Of a stretch of 64,000 bases of DNA, positions 56,193 through 64,000 are shown piece after piece. The translations under genes were made by a program, and so were the position numbers. Source of the DNA: Paraburkholderia sp. PREW-6R (GTDB taxonomy: Bacteria; Pseudomonadota; Gammaproteobacteria; Burkholderiales; Burkholderiaceae). Within the stretch, counting starts at the first letter, position 1; every line of letters starts with the position of its first letter. The notes beneath the pieces were generated by a model. That model made no database searches. It had not been told where the DNA came from and saw only the letters and a program-made list of their open reading frames with translations. The stretch covers positions 1,612,001 through 1,676,000 of the forward strand of contig NZ_CP155074.1 of assembly GCF_039621805.1 (NCBI RefSeq). The letters are read 5' to 3'.

Positions 56193-57203
56193 ATGACCAC
56201 AACCAGATCCGTACCCGCCGACGGAGATGTCGGCACGCCCGAAATTCCTGTAAGCGGACCCCAGGTTGCGCTAGTCGACAAGTCAGTAGTGGGCTACGGT
56301 CCCTATCAGCTTCCGAAGCAGTCCGAATCGCTTACCCGACGAATCAAGGATGCGGTCAAATCCGCCCTACCTGATTCCGTTTTCGTGAGTCTACTCCATC
56401 ATAAATACATTGGACGCTATCCGAATCTGATTCGTCCTACCACGTTCAACGAGAAGATTCTTCGACGCAGTCTGCGCCCGGATCCGCGCTACGTCCGCCT
56501 AACGGACAAACTGACGGTGCGAGACTACATCGCCGACAAGATCGGGGAAAAACACTTGATCCCACTGATCGCCGCGCCGCAGGAGTTCACCCGATCCGTG
56601 TTCGACGCGCTGCCGGACTCGTTCGTCATGAAGGCGAACCACGGCAGCAGCTTTGTCAAAGTGGTGAGGGATAAATCGAGAACGACGTTCAACGAATTGA
56701 AACTGCTCGCCGATCAATGGTTATCGACCGATTTCTATACGATCGTTCGTGAGAGGCACTATCGCGAGATCGAGCCACGGATCTTTTTCGAAAAGCTTCT
56801 GTTGGATAAGAGCGGTCAGATTCCGGCGGACTTCAAGATTCACTGTTTTGGCGGACGCCACGGCCGCCCGGTCATGTACCTTCTCGTAATTTCAGACAGA
56901 TTCGGCAGCCATACGCATGGCGATGTGTACGACGTTGACTGGAACCGTCTCGACATTGCAATCGGCTATTACAAGCGCAGTGAGAAACCCGCCCCTCGAC
57001 CCGCCCATCTGAAGAAGGTGTTGGATACCGCCGGCGTGCTTTGCAAGGATTTCGACTATGTTCGCGTCGACCTGTATGCGCCGGATGACGAAATCTACTT
57101 CGGCGAACTGACTTTCACGCCGGGTGCGGGCGTGCTTCCGTTCACGCCGGATAGCATCGATTTCGAGTGGGGCAAACTGCTGAGCGGCACGCACTACTAC
57201 TGA
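56193..57203 (+). CDS. TupA-like ATP-grasp protein
   Basis: A 336-residue ATP-grasp of the TupA type. After a 40-residue polar leader, landmarks are YPNLIRPTTFNEKI, LTDKLTVRDYI, SFVMKANHGSSFVKVV (ATP-binding strand and Gly-rich loop), IPADFKIHCFGG and FGELTFTPGAGVLPF with the metal-binding Glu. TupA joins glutamate units to galacturonate in Bacillus teichuronopeptide; homologues are common in capsule and EPS loci. It lies 53 bp after the AraC gene and likely modifies an EPS-2 sugar. It belongs to a different ATP-grasp subfamily from the one at 38447. Confidence 0.88.
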   Translation: MTTTRSVPADGDVGTPEIPVSGPQVALVDKSVVGYGPYQLPKQSESLTRRIKDAVKSALPDSVFVSLLHHKYIGRYPNLIRPTTFNEKILRRSLRPDPRYVRLTDKLTVRDYIADKIGEKHLIPLIAAPQEFTRSVFDALPDSFVMKANHGSSFVKVVRDKSRTTFNELKLLADQWLSTDFYTIVRERHYREIEPRIFFEKLLLDKSGQIPADFKIHCFGGRHGRPVMYLLVISDRFGSHTHGDVYDVDWNRLDIAIGYYKRSEKPAPRPAHLKKVLDTAGVLCKDFDYVRVDLYAPDDEIYFGELTFTPGAGVLPFTPDSIDFEWGKLLSGTHYY

Positions 57204-57288
57204 TTCTTCAAAGGCCCGGCTCCGTTCGTTTCCCATACGGCGAAATGATGGACTAATCGGACCTACCTTCCCGAATTCAAGCGTCCAG

Positions 57289-57320
57289 AAACGGCCCATA
57301 CATGAATGTACGGGCCGTTT
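57289..57320. terminator. Bidirectional terminator between convergent genes
   Basis: A 9-bp stem AAACGGCCC / GGGCCGTTT (57289-57297 and 57312-57320), with a smaller TACAT/ATGTA stem inside the loop, lies between the TupA-like gene (plus) and the GT-C gene (minus). The A and T runs on each side give both strands a short U tract. Confidence 0.8.
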
Positions 57321-57330
57321 TCGTATGCGC

Positions 57331-58977
57331 TTATTTCTTCATGACCATCAGGTCGTCGAAATTGATCGCACATACGGGTCGCGCCGGCGGCGTATCGATA
57401 GAGATCGGAATGTGATCGTCGCGCAGGTCGAACTCCCAGTTCATCTGCGACCACGTGAGCGCGACCGGTTGCTCGCCACACTTTTCGCGCACCGACGCTA
57501 CTGCTTCCTTATAGTGACTCTGCTTCAGCCACACGTAGCCCGCGACGCTCGCCATTGAAAGAAACGAATTCGCGAATGCGAGGGCGATGATGACGTACAA
57601 CTGCTTGCTGCTGGTCGAAAAGGCAGCGGTGAGCAAGAACGGCACGGTATACAGCATGGGAACATAACGCGCCCACCAGGATTGCGGGTGGATCAGCACG
57701 ATAACGACCGTTGCGAGCAGGTAAATCGCTACGACGTGCGCGCCCTTTCGCTTCCAGAAAAACGGGATGATGCTGACAATCAACATTGCGCCGAAGAACG
57801 GGCCAAACCCCGCGAAGCGTGTGTCTGCTGTATGCAGCGCAATGAATGCGTCCTTCAGATGCTGCACCGACAGAACGAAAGTCGGCTGAGCCATGCTGCA
57901 CGAGCTGCAATTGCTGGGCACGGAGAAATACGACAGAAGCAGACGGTGCAACGGATTGAGGCTCAGGAATTGGGGCGACGCGTGTCCGGTGATGATGTCC
58001 ACCTTTTGCGCACCGAGAAGCGGGTAGAAAATGTGCTTGCCCGCCAGAATGTTCTGCACGTAAGGCGAATAGCCGACAATCACGACTGCCACGAACGACC
58101 ACACAGCCAACTGGCCGATCACGCCTTTGTACTTCCGCAGAAACTCGCGCTTGTCACCGCCAATGAACGCAACGGCGAAAATCACGATAATCGAAAGGCC
58201 GCCAAACACGAGGCCGGTCATCTTCGAGCCGATCAGCAGCACGAGCGCGGCTCCGAGTTGCGCAGCCGAATATGGCATCTTTCGAACCGCGAAAAGCAGA
58301 TTGACCGAAAAGATGGTCCAGCAATAGAAGTGGGCCGAATCCACGTACAGCGTGGTCAATTGCCCGAACGCGACCGGATTGTAGATACAGGCAGCCGCTG
58401 CGAAGAAGGCCGTTCTGGGCGACTGGACGGTCGTGCGGAACAGTTGCATCAGGCAAACCAGCGCCGGAACGCTGAGCAGCAAGGTGAACGCTTTGCCGCT
58501 ATTGAAGTGGCCGGTCAGGAGCCTCGCGGTATAGGCGAAGAATTCGAACGCCTTGGGATAGTGCTCGACCCAGAATATGCCGCCGAGTTGCCGCATGCCG
58601 GGCGACCACGGCTCGCCGCGGTCGAGCATCAGCGCGACGGCGCCGTGATAATTGAGCCCGTCGTAACTGAATTCGCGCAGATAACCATAGGCAAACAACG
58701 ACACTGCTACGAACAGCGTCGCCAACACCGTCGTGCGCCAGCCTGCCCGAAAAAAATACACATAAATGACAAGGGCCGCGATGAACACCAGCCCAAGCAA
58801 GCGTTGCGGCACTGGACTGTAGATATCCAGGTTGTACAGAATGGCGGGATAAAGGGCCGATAGAAAGACGAAAATGACTGCGTAATCGCTAAAGCGAGAC
58901 CAGTTCACACGCTCGGACAGGACGGTAGCCGCGCCTGTCTTAGGTGGGCTGACCGTAGTGGTGGTCGTAGTAGACAT
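57331..58977 (-). CDS. GT-C-type membrane glycosyltransferase (polyprenyl-phosphate sugar user)
   Basis: A 548-residue protein with about eleven to twelve helices and a C-terminal soluble region. The start at 58977 is chosen because AAGG lies 6 nt upstream and the N-terminus is then a short Thr-rich tail (MSTTTTTTVSPPKTG) before the first helix. An acidic first periplasmic loop (REFSYDGLNYHGA) fits the GT-C fold, in which an Asp or Glu is catalytic. GT-C enzymes take sugars from polyprenyl phosphate on the outer face of the membrane. The neighbouring HAD-UbiA, epimerase and EamA-like genes would make and flip such a donor. Exact family not recognised. Confidence 0.75.
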   Translation of the reverse strand: MSTTTTTTVSPPKTGAATVLSERVNWSRFSDYAVIFVFLSALYPAILYNLDIYSPVPQRLLGLVFIAALVIYVYFFRAGWRTTVLATLFVAVSLFAYGYLREFSYDGLNYHGAVALMLDRGEPWSPGMRQLGGIFWVEHYPKAFEFFAYTARLLTGHFNSGKAFTLLLSVPALVCLMQLFRTTVQSPRTAFFAAAACIYNPVAFGQLTTLYVDSAHFYCWTIFSVNLLFAVRKMPYSAAQLGAALVLLIGSKMTGLVFGGLSIIVIFAVAFIGGDKREFLRKYKGVIGQLAVWSFVAVVIVGYSPYVQNILAGKHIFYPLLGAQKVDIITGHASPQFLSLNPLHRLLLSYFSVPSNCSSCSMAQPTFVLSVQHLKDAFIALHTADTRFAGFGPFFGAMLIVSIIPFFWKRKGAHVVAIYLLATVVIVLIHPQSWWARYVPMLYTVPFLLTAAFSTSSKQLYVIIALAFANSFLSMASVAGYVWLKQSHYKEAVASVREKCGEQPVALTWSQMNWEFDLRDDHIPISIDTPPARPVCAINFDDLMVMKK

Positions 58978-59637
58978 GAGTGGCCTTCTCTCCGGTTGGA
59001 AGAAAGATAAAGGTCGTTGCTGCATCCGTTGCGTTGATGGCGATCGCCTCGATCGCTGAGCGAATGCACGTGCTACGAAAGACCCTGAATAATACGAGCG
59101 ACCGAAGCGCATGAACTGCGACTTGCAGTGCCTCAAAGACTTGTCAAGGGTGGCACACTGGCTGGGTGACCAACGGCGTTAGCAGCCGGCCCACAGTCGA
59201 GCGCCGGCGTGAGATGCATGTGCCCCAACATGACACCTTTGATTATGGTTGGATGTGCCGCATTGCACAAGCCGCGCACGCCTGCTGTCCTTTGAGGTGT
59301 CTGACGCCTCGCAAGTGGGCGTCATCTGATCAGGCTGGCACCAACCTTACGCCAGTAAAGCGTTCATCCGCACCTGACGATACGAAAACGACGCAGGCAA
59401 ACATCGTTGCATCGCCCCGGTTCCGCTGCGTTGGCTTTCACCGTTGATATTCCGTCGCCTTTTGGGGAGGCCTTGCAGCGCCTGGCGCGATGATCGTGTG
59501 CTACTTTGTAAATGCTGCGTCGCAGCGCCTTGCGTTCCCGAATGATCGACATTCGGACGCTCCACGCCCTGTCCCATCGCGCCACCCCTTCCGGCGCTTC
59601 TTCTGGGCGAATACTCCGATAACTGCTCGAGGCTCTC
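58978..59637. promoter_or_regulatory. Divergent intergenic region: GT-C gene and HAD-UbiA gene
   Basis: About 660 bp between divergent genes with no supported coding region. An inverted repeat TGACGCC-N9-GGCGTCA lies at 59302-59324, followed by CTGATCAG, a possible operator. Promoters for both genes are expected here. Confidence 0.45.
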
Positions 59638-61059
59638 ATGGCTGCTGCAAGTATCCCGCTTTGTGTCGATCTGGACGGCACACTGACCCACACCGATTTA
59701 TTGATGGAGTCGTTCCTTGTACTGATTAAAAAAAATCCGGTCTATATTTTTTACTGCTTTGCCTGGCTGCTTCGCGGAAAGGGATACCTGAAAGCACAGA
59801 TTGCCGCCCGCGTGGCCATCGACGTTTCGGTGCTTCCGTACAACTCCCGTTTCGTGGACTTCCTGAAGCGGGAGCAGTCGAGCGGACGGGACCTTTATCT
59901 GTGCACGGCCGGCGACCAGCGTTTTGCCGAACAGATTGCTTCGCATTTTGGTTTCTTTACCGGTGTCATGGCGAGCAACGAGTCACGCAATCTCTCCGGC
60001 ACGAACAAGGCAGGCGCGCTGTCGGAACGGTTCGGCGTGCAGGGATTCGACTACTGCGGCAATGCGCGCGCTGACGTGCCGGTATGGAAGCAGGCACGGC
60101 AGGCGATCGTCGTAGGAAGCAAACACATGCAGGCGATGGCGCAAAAGGTCAACAAGACCACCGTGCTGTTCGAGAAAGAGCAGTCGTTCATCCGGCTGAC
60201 GTTAAAGGAAATGCGCGTCTATCAGTGGGTGAAGAACCTGCTTATCTTCGTGCCGCTGCTCGCTTCTCACCGCTTTACCAACATCGACACACTGATTGCA
60301 GGCGGCATTGCGTTCCTTTCGTTCTGCTTCTGCGCATCATCGGTGTATCTGCTCAATGACATGCTGGATCTGGACGCGGACCGCCGGCACAGCCGCAAGC
60401 GCAAGCGTCCATTCGCTTCCGGCGAATTGCCGCTTTCATTTGGCATCGTGCTGATGTTCGTGTTGCTGGTCGGCGCGGCGGGCCTCGCGCTGATGCTGCC
60501 GTCCTATTTCCAGCTCGTGCTGGCGGCCTATGTCGTCACTACGCTCGCTTATTCGTTCCGTCTGAAGCGGGTGATGCTCGTCGATGTGTTCGTGCTCGCA
60601 GCGCTTTACACCACGCGCATCGTAGCGGGCGGCGCAGCTGTAGGCGTCGTTCTCTCCGACTGGCTGATCATGTTCTCGGTAATGATCTTCCTCAGCCTCG
60701 CCATGGTCAAACGCTACACGGAACTCGACAAGATGCAGCGCGATGGCAAGGAGTCCGCCGCGGGCCGCGGCTATGTCACCGAAGACATGAGCATCGTGCG
60801 CTCTTTCGGAACGGCAGCGGGTTATGTCGCGGTGCTCGTGCTTGCGCTTTACATGAACTCGAAAGACGTGGCGGTGCTGTATCAGCATCCGCACCGACTG
60901 TGGGCCCTCTTCTGCCTGCTGCTCTACTGGATCAGCCGGATGTGGATGGTAGCGTTCCGTGGACAGATGAACGATGATCCGATCGTCTTCGCGATCAAGA
61001 ACAGGTCCAGCCTGTTTGTTATTGCGCTCTGTGTGCTGACGGTGCTCGCCGCCATCTAG
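59638..61059 (+). CDS. HAD-UbiA fusion: polyprenyl-phosphate sugar-phosphate transferase candidate
   Basis: A 473-residue fusion. Residues about 7-185 form a HAD-like phosphatase with DLDGT (11-15) and YCGNARADVPVW. In the last motif Asn142 replaces the usual first Asp. Residues about 190-473 form a UbiA prenyltransferase with about nine helices; the Asp-rich motif is NDMLDLDADRRH (240-251), and a second acidic motif (YTELDKMQRDG) follows. In mycobacteria the UbiA DPPR synthase moves phosphoribose-phosphate to decaprenyl phosphate and the phosphate is then removed; the fused HAD could do that second step. GAGG lies 5 nt upstream of the ATG. This role is inferred from fold and neighbours. Confidence 0.85.
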   Translation: MAAASIPLCVDLDGTLTHTDLLMESFLVLIKKNPVYIFYCFAWLLRGKGYLKAQIAARVAIDVSVLPYNSRFVDFLKREQSSGRDLYLCTAGDQRFAEQIASHFGFFTGVMASNESRNLSGTNKAGALSERFGVQGFDYCGNARADVPVWKQARQAIVVGSKHMQAMAQKVNKTTVLFEKEQSFIRLTLKEMRVYQWVKNLLIFVPLLASHRFTNIDTLIAGGIAFLSFCFCASSVYLLNDMLDLDADRRHSRKRKRPFASGELPLSFGIVLMFVLLVGAAGLALMLPSYFQLVLAAYVVTTLAYSFRLKRVMLVDVFVLAALYTTRIVAGGAAVGVVLSDWLIMFSVMIFLSLAMVKRYTELDKMQRDGKESAAGRGYVTEDMSIVRSFGTAAGYVAVLVLALYMNSKDVAVLYQHPHRLWALFCLLLYWISRMWMVAFRGQMNDDPIVFAIKNRSSLFVIALCVLTVLAAI

Positions 61060-61088
61060 GCGAGGCGATCAATCAAAGGCAGGCCGCT

Positions 61089-61127
61089 AAAAAAACCGGG
61101 AGCGCTGGAAGGCGCTCCCGGTTTTTT
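61089..61127. terminator. Strong bidirectional terminator
   Basis: A perfect 10-bp stem CCGGGAGCGC / GCGCTCCCGG (61096-61105 and 61112-61121) with a 6-nt loop is flanked by A7 on the left and T6 on the right, so it can terminate both the HAD-UbiA gene (plus) and the epimerase gene (minus). Confidence 0.95.
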
Positions 61128-61155
61128 GCTGCTCTCTTGCACGTTTATCGACACG

Positions 61156-62100
61156 TCATTTCGAGCGGGACAGGTCCGGCCGCACGTCGCTGCTGCGATT
61201 GATGTGAACCGCGATATCTCTTGCGATCCGCGCGTTGGAAAACTGCGGTCGCCAACCGATCGCTAACGACTCGTCGATCGACAGCACGTGCTGAAGCTCG
61301 AGCATTAACAGCTGCTCACGCGCGAGCAGCCGGTAGCCCACGAGCGTCGACAGCCACTTGACGGGCAGCAGCGGAATCGCAACCTTGCGCACATGTTGAA
61401 CGCCCAGCTCGGCCGCAATTTCGTCAATCCACTGGCGAATCGACAGCGGCTCCGGGTCTGCGGCATTGAAGAACCCGCTCGCGCGCGTTTCCGCGACACG
61501 ATAGATCAGGCTTGCCACATCGATCACGTGAACCATATGGATCTTGTGATTTCCGGCGCCTGGGAACGCAACGAAACCGAACTTCGTCATCATGTTCACA
61601 AAGCCCCGGAAGAGCCCTTCTCTCCCTTCGCCGCCAATAATGCACGGGATGATCGTAGCCGCTCCTGGAATCGTGTCGATAAAGACCTGTGCGGCCATCT
61701 TCGAGCGGCTGTAGACGCCTTCGCCGCCCATGCTGCTGCGTATATCGTAGCGGTCCTGCCCGGTTTGCCGGTACATCATGCTCGTGCCGACATGAATGAA
61801 ATGCGCGCCCTGGTTCCGGTAGCGCTCGGCGAGGTTCTTCGCGGCCTCTACGTTATTGCGCTCGAAGAAGGACTTTCTGAAGAACAACGGCACGCCTTTT
61901 GTCACATATTGAACGGCCGCGCAGTTGACCACTACGTCCGCATCCGGCAACGATGCTGTAAATAGCGGATCGGCGAGGTCGCCTGGAATGTCGACCGAAC
62001 CCGTCCTGTCGGTCGTAGTGACGTCATAACCACGCGCCTTGAATTGCTTGACGCACTCGGTACCCAGGAAACCTGCCGCGCCGGTGATCAGTACTCGCAT
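61156..62100 (-). CDS. NAD-dependent epimerase/dehydratase (extended SDR)
   Basis: A 314-residue extended SDR. The nucleotide loop is ITGAAGFLG (4-12), and the catalytic Tyr-Lys pair is in VYSRSKMAAQ (YxxxK). The start at 62100 is chosen because the Rossmann motif then begins at residue 3 and GGAG lies 7 nt upstream. It acts on a sugar, often bound to a nucleotide, but could be a reductase of a lipid-linked sugar like DprE2 given the HAD-UbiA neighbour. It starts 24 bp after the EamA-like gene and converges on the HAD-UbiA gene across a terminator. Confidence 0.85.
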   Translation of the reverse strand: MRVLITGAAGFLGTECVKQFKARGYDVTTTDRTGSVDIPGDLADPLFTASLPDADVVVNCAAVQYVTKGVPLFFRKSFFERNNVEAAKNLAERYRNQGAHFIHVGTSMMYRQTGQDRYDIRSSMGGEGVYSRSKMAAQVFIDTIPGAATIIPCIIGGEGREGLFRGFVNMMTKFGFVAFPGAGNHKIHMVHVIDVASLIYRVAETRASGFFNAADPEPLSIRQWIDEIAAELGVQHVRKVAIPLLPVKWLSTLVGYRLLAREQLLMLELQHVLSIDESLAIGWRPQFSNARIARDIAVHINRSSDVRPDLSRSK

Positions 62101-62123
62101 AATATGACTCCACGTTCGTCGCC

Positions 62124-62495
62124 TTACGATTTGGCGACCAGATAGACACCCACAATAATGACCGCGATACCTATCAATTTCTGCGGCGAGAGAATCTCGC
62201 CGAACAGATACCATGCCGCGATCGCATTCACCACGTAACCGATGGACAACATTGGATACGCCACGCTAACCGGTACTTTAGACAACGCGACGATCCAGAT
62301 CGCGACACTGAATACGTAACACGCGAGCCCTGCCATGATATGCGGCTCGAATCCCACTCTGAAGAGAGTTGAGAACGCTGCCTGGCGACTGAAACTAAGC
62401 GCTCCAAGCGCATTCGTTCCGGCTTTCAGCCATAGTTGCGCCATGGCGTTTAACAGCACACCAATCACGATCAAAACAAAGCTCAGAATGCTCAC
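62124..62495 (-). CDS. Small EamA/SMR-like four-helix transporter, flippase candidate
   Basis: A 123-residue protein with four helices, like ArnE/ArnF and other half-size EamA/SMR proteins that work as dimers. Landmarks are VLLNAMAQLWLKAG in helix 1, PVSVAYPMLSIGYVVNAI in helix 3 and YLFGEILSPQKLIGI leading into helix 4, as in ArnE. The GTG start at 62495 has GGAGG 5 nt upstream. ArnE/F flip undecaprenyl-phosphate aminoarabinose; here the partner lipid-linked sugar would be made by the adjacent genes. A drug-efflux SMR role is less likely from context. Confidence 0.85.
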   Translation of the reverse strand: MSILSFVLIVIGVLLNAMAQLWLKAGTNALGALSFSRQAAFSTLFRVGFEPHIMAGLACYVFSVAIWIVALSKVPVSVAYPMLSIGYVVNAIAAWYLFGEILSPQKLIGIAVIIVGVYLVAKS

Positions 62496-63113
62496 TTATC
62501 CTCCCGAAATGAATACACGAAAAACAGCGGACGGTGTGCCGGCCGCCCTGGCGGCGGGGCGACACACGGGAAACGGCAAGAACGTTTGCTCGCTGACGCA
62601 TGAGCAGCGGCGCAAACGCACGAGGCAGAAAGCGGAGAGGAGTATGTTACCCGGTCAACCGGGTATTGGGCCATAGCTCCCGCTGGTGAAGTATGACCAT
62701 GATACGTGACACAAGTTGAAAAAAAATTGCGCGTGCTTCGATTCAACGCGCGATATTTCGACCGACAATTGACCGGCAGGACGATCGGTCTTTTATACAG
62801 GGTGGCAGCGCTGTTCCGTATTTATTGCCAGCCCGCGAAACGCGTTGCGCGGCGTGTGTCCTTTAAAGGCGGAGTAGCGGCAGATCAGAACCATTCGCCG
62901 AATGACGGGCGGCGGCAAACAGGCTCACGCGGCGCTGCAAACAGAAGCGGTCAACCTGCATGAGAGGGAATCGATAAAGCTCATCGCATGCGTTGTTTTT
63001 ATTTCGCTATGCTATCTAACCGCACGCGATGGATAAGCACTTTCAACCGCGTCGCCTCTTCGCATCGCGAAGAGGCGCAAACAACATTCACATCTCGCAG
63101 CTCGCGGCGCCGC
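62496..63113. promoter_or_regulatory. Intergenic region with perfect 18-bp interrupted palindrome
   Basis: About 620 bp between the EamA-like start and the PrpF stop, without a supported gene. TACCCGGT-CA-ACCGGGTA (62648-62665) is a perfect inverted repeat with 8-bp arms, about 150 bp upstream of the EamA-like GTG. It is a good operator candidate for that operon. Confidence 0.55.
63053..63077 (-). terminator. Hairpin after the PrpF-like gene
   Basis: A perfect 11-bp stem CGCCTCTTCGC / GCGAAGAGGCG (63053-63063 and 63067-63077) with a 3-nt loop lies about 35 bp downstream of the PrpF stop. No T tract follows on the minus strand, so it may stabilise the 3' end or act with Rho. Confidence 0.55.
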
Positions 63114-64000
63114 TCAATCGACAGCCGGCACTCGGACCCAGCCTTCCATCAACACACGCGCGCTGCGACTCATGATCGCTTTCGTCACGACCCACTCGCC
63201 GCCTTCCTCGCGCGCCTCGGCGCCGACGCGCAACGTCCCCGAAGGATGCCCGAAGCGCACTGCTTCACGCTCGCCGCCGCCTGCAGCGAGGTTGACAAGC
63301 GTGCCGGAAATCGCTGCCGCCGTGCCGATCGCGACTGCCGCCGTACCCATCATCGCGTGATGAAGTTTGCCCATCGACATCGCGCGCACCAGCAGGTCCA
63401 CGTCGCTGCGGTTCACCTGCTTGCCGCTCGACGCCACGTAATCCGCGGGCTTCGCGACAAACGCGACCTTCGGCGTATGCTGCCGGGTTGCGATCTCGTC
63501 GAGATGCCTGATCAGGCCCATGCGCAGCGCGCCGTGCGCACGAATCGTCTCGAACCTTGCCAACGCTTTCTCGTCGCTATTGATCGCGTCCTGCAACTCG
63601 GTGCCGGTATAGCCGATCTCTTCGGCATTCACGAAGATCGTGGGAATGCCTGCGTTGATCATCGTTGCCTTGAGCGTGCCGACGCCCGGCACTTCGAGGT
63701 CGTCTATGAGATTGCCGGTCGGGAACATCGAACCGCCCGCGCCCTCTTCTTCCGCAGCCGGATCCATGAACTCCAGTTGCACTTCGGCGGCAGGGAACGT
63801 CACGCCGTCGAGTTCGAAGTCGCCTGTCTCCTGCACCGCGCCATCTGTCATCCGGACACGGCCAATGATCGTCTTGCCGATGTTCGCCTGCCAGATGCGC
63901 ACAGTGGCGACTCCGTCGCGCGGAACACGGCTCGCGTCCACGAGACCCGCGCTGATTGCAAAAGGCCCCACCGCCGCCGACAGATTGCCGCAATTGCCGC
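63114..64000 (-). CDS. prpF: PrpF-family isomerase (5' end beyond the window)
   Basis: The 5' part lies beyond position 64000. The visible 295 or so codons begin GNCGNLSAAVGPFAI, which holds the conserved catalytic Cys of PrpF (2-methylaconitate cis-trans isomerase) and 4-oxalomesaconate tautomerase. A GTG at 63969-63971 lies inside this motif and is not the real start. Later landmarks are DFELDGVTFPAAEVQLEFMDPA and GTLVNLAAGGGERE, with the C-terminal RSARVLMEG strand. The family isomerises unsaturated tricarboxylates. PrpF in the methylcitrate pathway is one option, but some members serve gallate or related catabolism. Neighbours beyond the window would decide. Confidence 0.85.
   Translation of the reverse strand, partial: GNCGNLSAAVGPFAISAGLVDASRVPRDGVATVRIWQANIGKTIIGRVRMTDGAVQETGDFELDGVTFPAAEVQLEFMDPAAEEEGAGGSMFPTGNLIDDLEVPGVGTLKATMINAGIPTIFVNAEEIGYTGTELQDAINSDEKALARFETIRAHGALRMGLIRHLDEIATRQHTPKVAFVAKPADYVASSGKQVNRSDVDLLVRAMSMGKLHHAMMGTAAVAIGTAAAISGTLVNLAAGGGEREAVRFGHPSGTLRVGAEAREEGGEWVVTKAIMSRSARVLMEGWVRVPAVD

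Overview
The window looks like a chromosomal segment of a GC-rich betaproteobacterium of the Burkholderia/Paraburkholderia/Caballeronia group. This rests on base composition, a YadA-type trimeric autotransporter with an ESPR leader, bce-like exopolysaccharide genes and an RsbR-RsbS-RsbT module. The assignment is inferred from gene content. No rRNA, tRNA, IS element or CRISPR array was seen.

Layout: (1) 259-985, a predicted lipoprotein and a possible small membrane ORF. (2) 1004-12377, a nine-gene minus-strand Wzx/Wzy exopolysaccharide operon (EPS-1): initiating phosphoglycosyltransferase, Wza, Wzb, Wzc, one GT4, pyruvyltransferase, Wzx, Wzy-like polymerase and glycosidase. (3) 12918-17502, a trimeric autotransporter adhesin with a TTG start and a histidine kinase with an RsbRD-like N-terminus. 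(4) 17769-20372, a DUF3830 protein and a YadGH-type ABC exporter. (5) 20701-27131, a six-gene minus-strand stressosome module (rsbR, rsbS, rsbT, SpoIIE-type phosphatase, histidine kinase, REC-PAS-kinase-REC hybrid). It has no sigma-B-type factor in the window, so its output is probably phosphorelay signalling. (6) 27750-38382, mixed genes: a Gly-rich secreted protein, an OpgC acyltransferase overlapping a tannase-family esterase, a small acidic protein, a divergent FtsH-like protease, an orphan ABC ATPase, a dehydrogenase, an IsdG-like monooxygenase, a DUF305 protein and a membrane-anchored basic protein.

(7) 38447-57203, a second exopolysaccharide locus (EPS-2) in several transcription units. 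One minus-strand unit is manC, a second initiating phosphoglycosyltransferase and a sugar-transfer ATP-grasp. A plus-strand unit is Wzy/ligase and PAP2. A six-gene minus-strand unit is Wzc, GT4, glycosidase, GT2, Wzx and GT4. A divergent AraC/GlxA regulator is followed by a TupA-like ATP-grasp. EPS-2 has no Wza or Wzb in this window, so it may borrow the EPS-1 export lipoprotein and phosphatase. (8) 57331-62495, a probable polyprenyl-phosphate sugar pathway: GT-C membrane glycosyltransferase, HAD-UbiA fusion, NAD-dependent epimerase/reductase and a small EamA/SMR-like flippase candidate. (9) From 63114, a PrpF-type isomerase cut by the window end.

Taken together, the window is dominated by cell-surface construction (two polymers, an adhesin, a lipid-linked sugar pathway, surface acylation) next to an elaborate signalling module. 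That makes stress-controlled surface or biofilm remodelling a reasonable but unproven reading.
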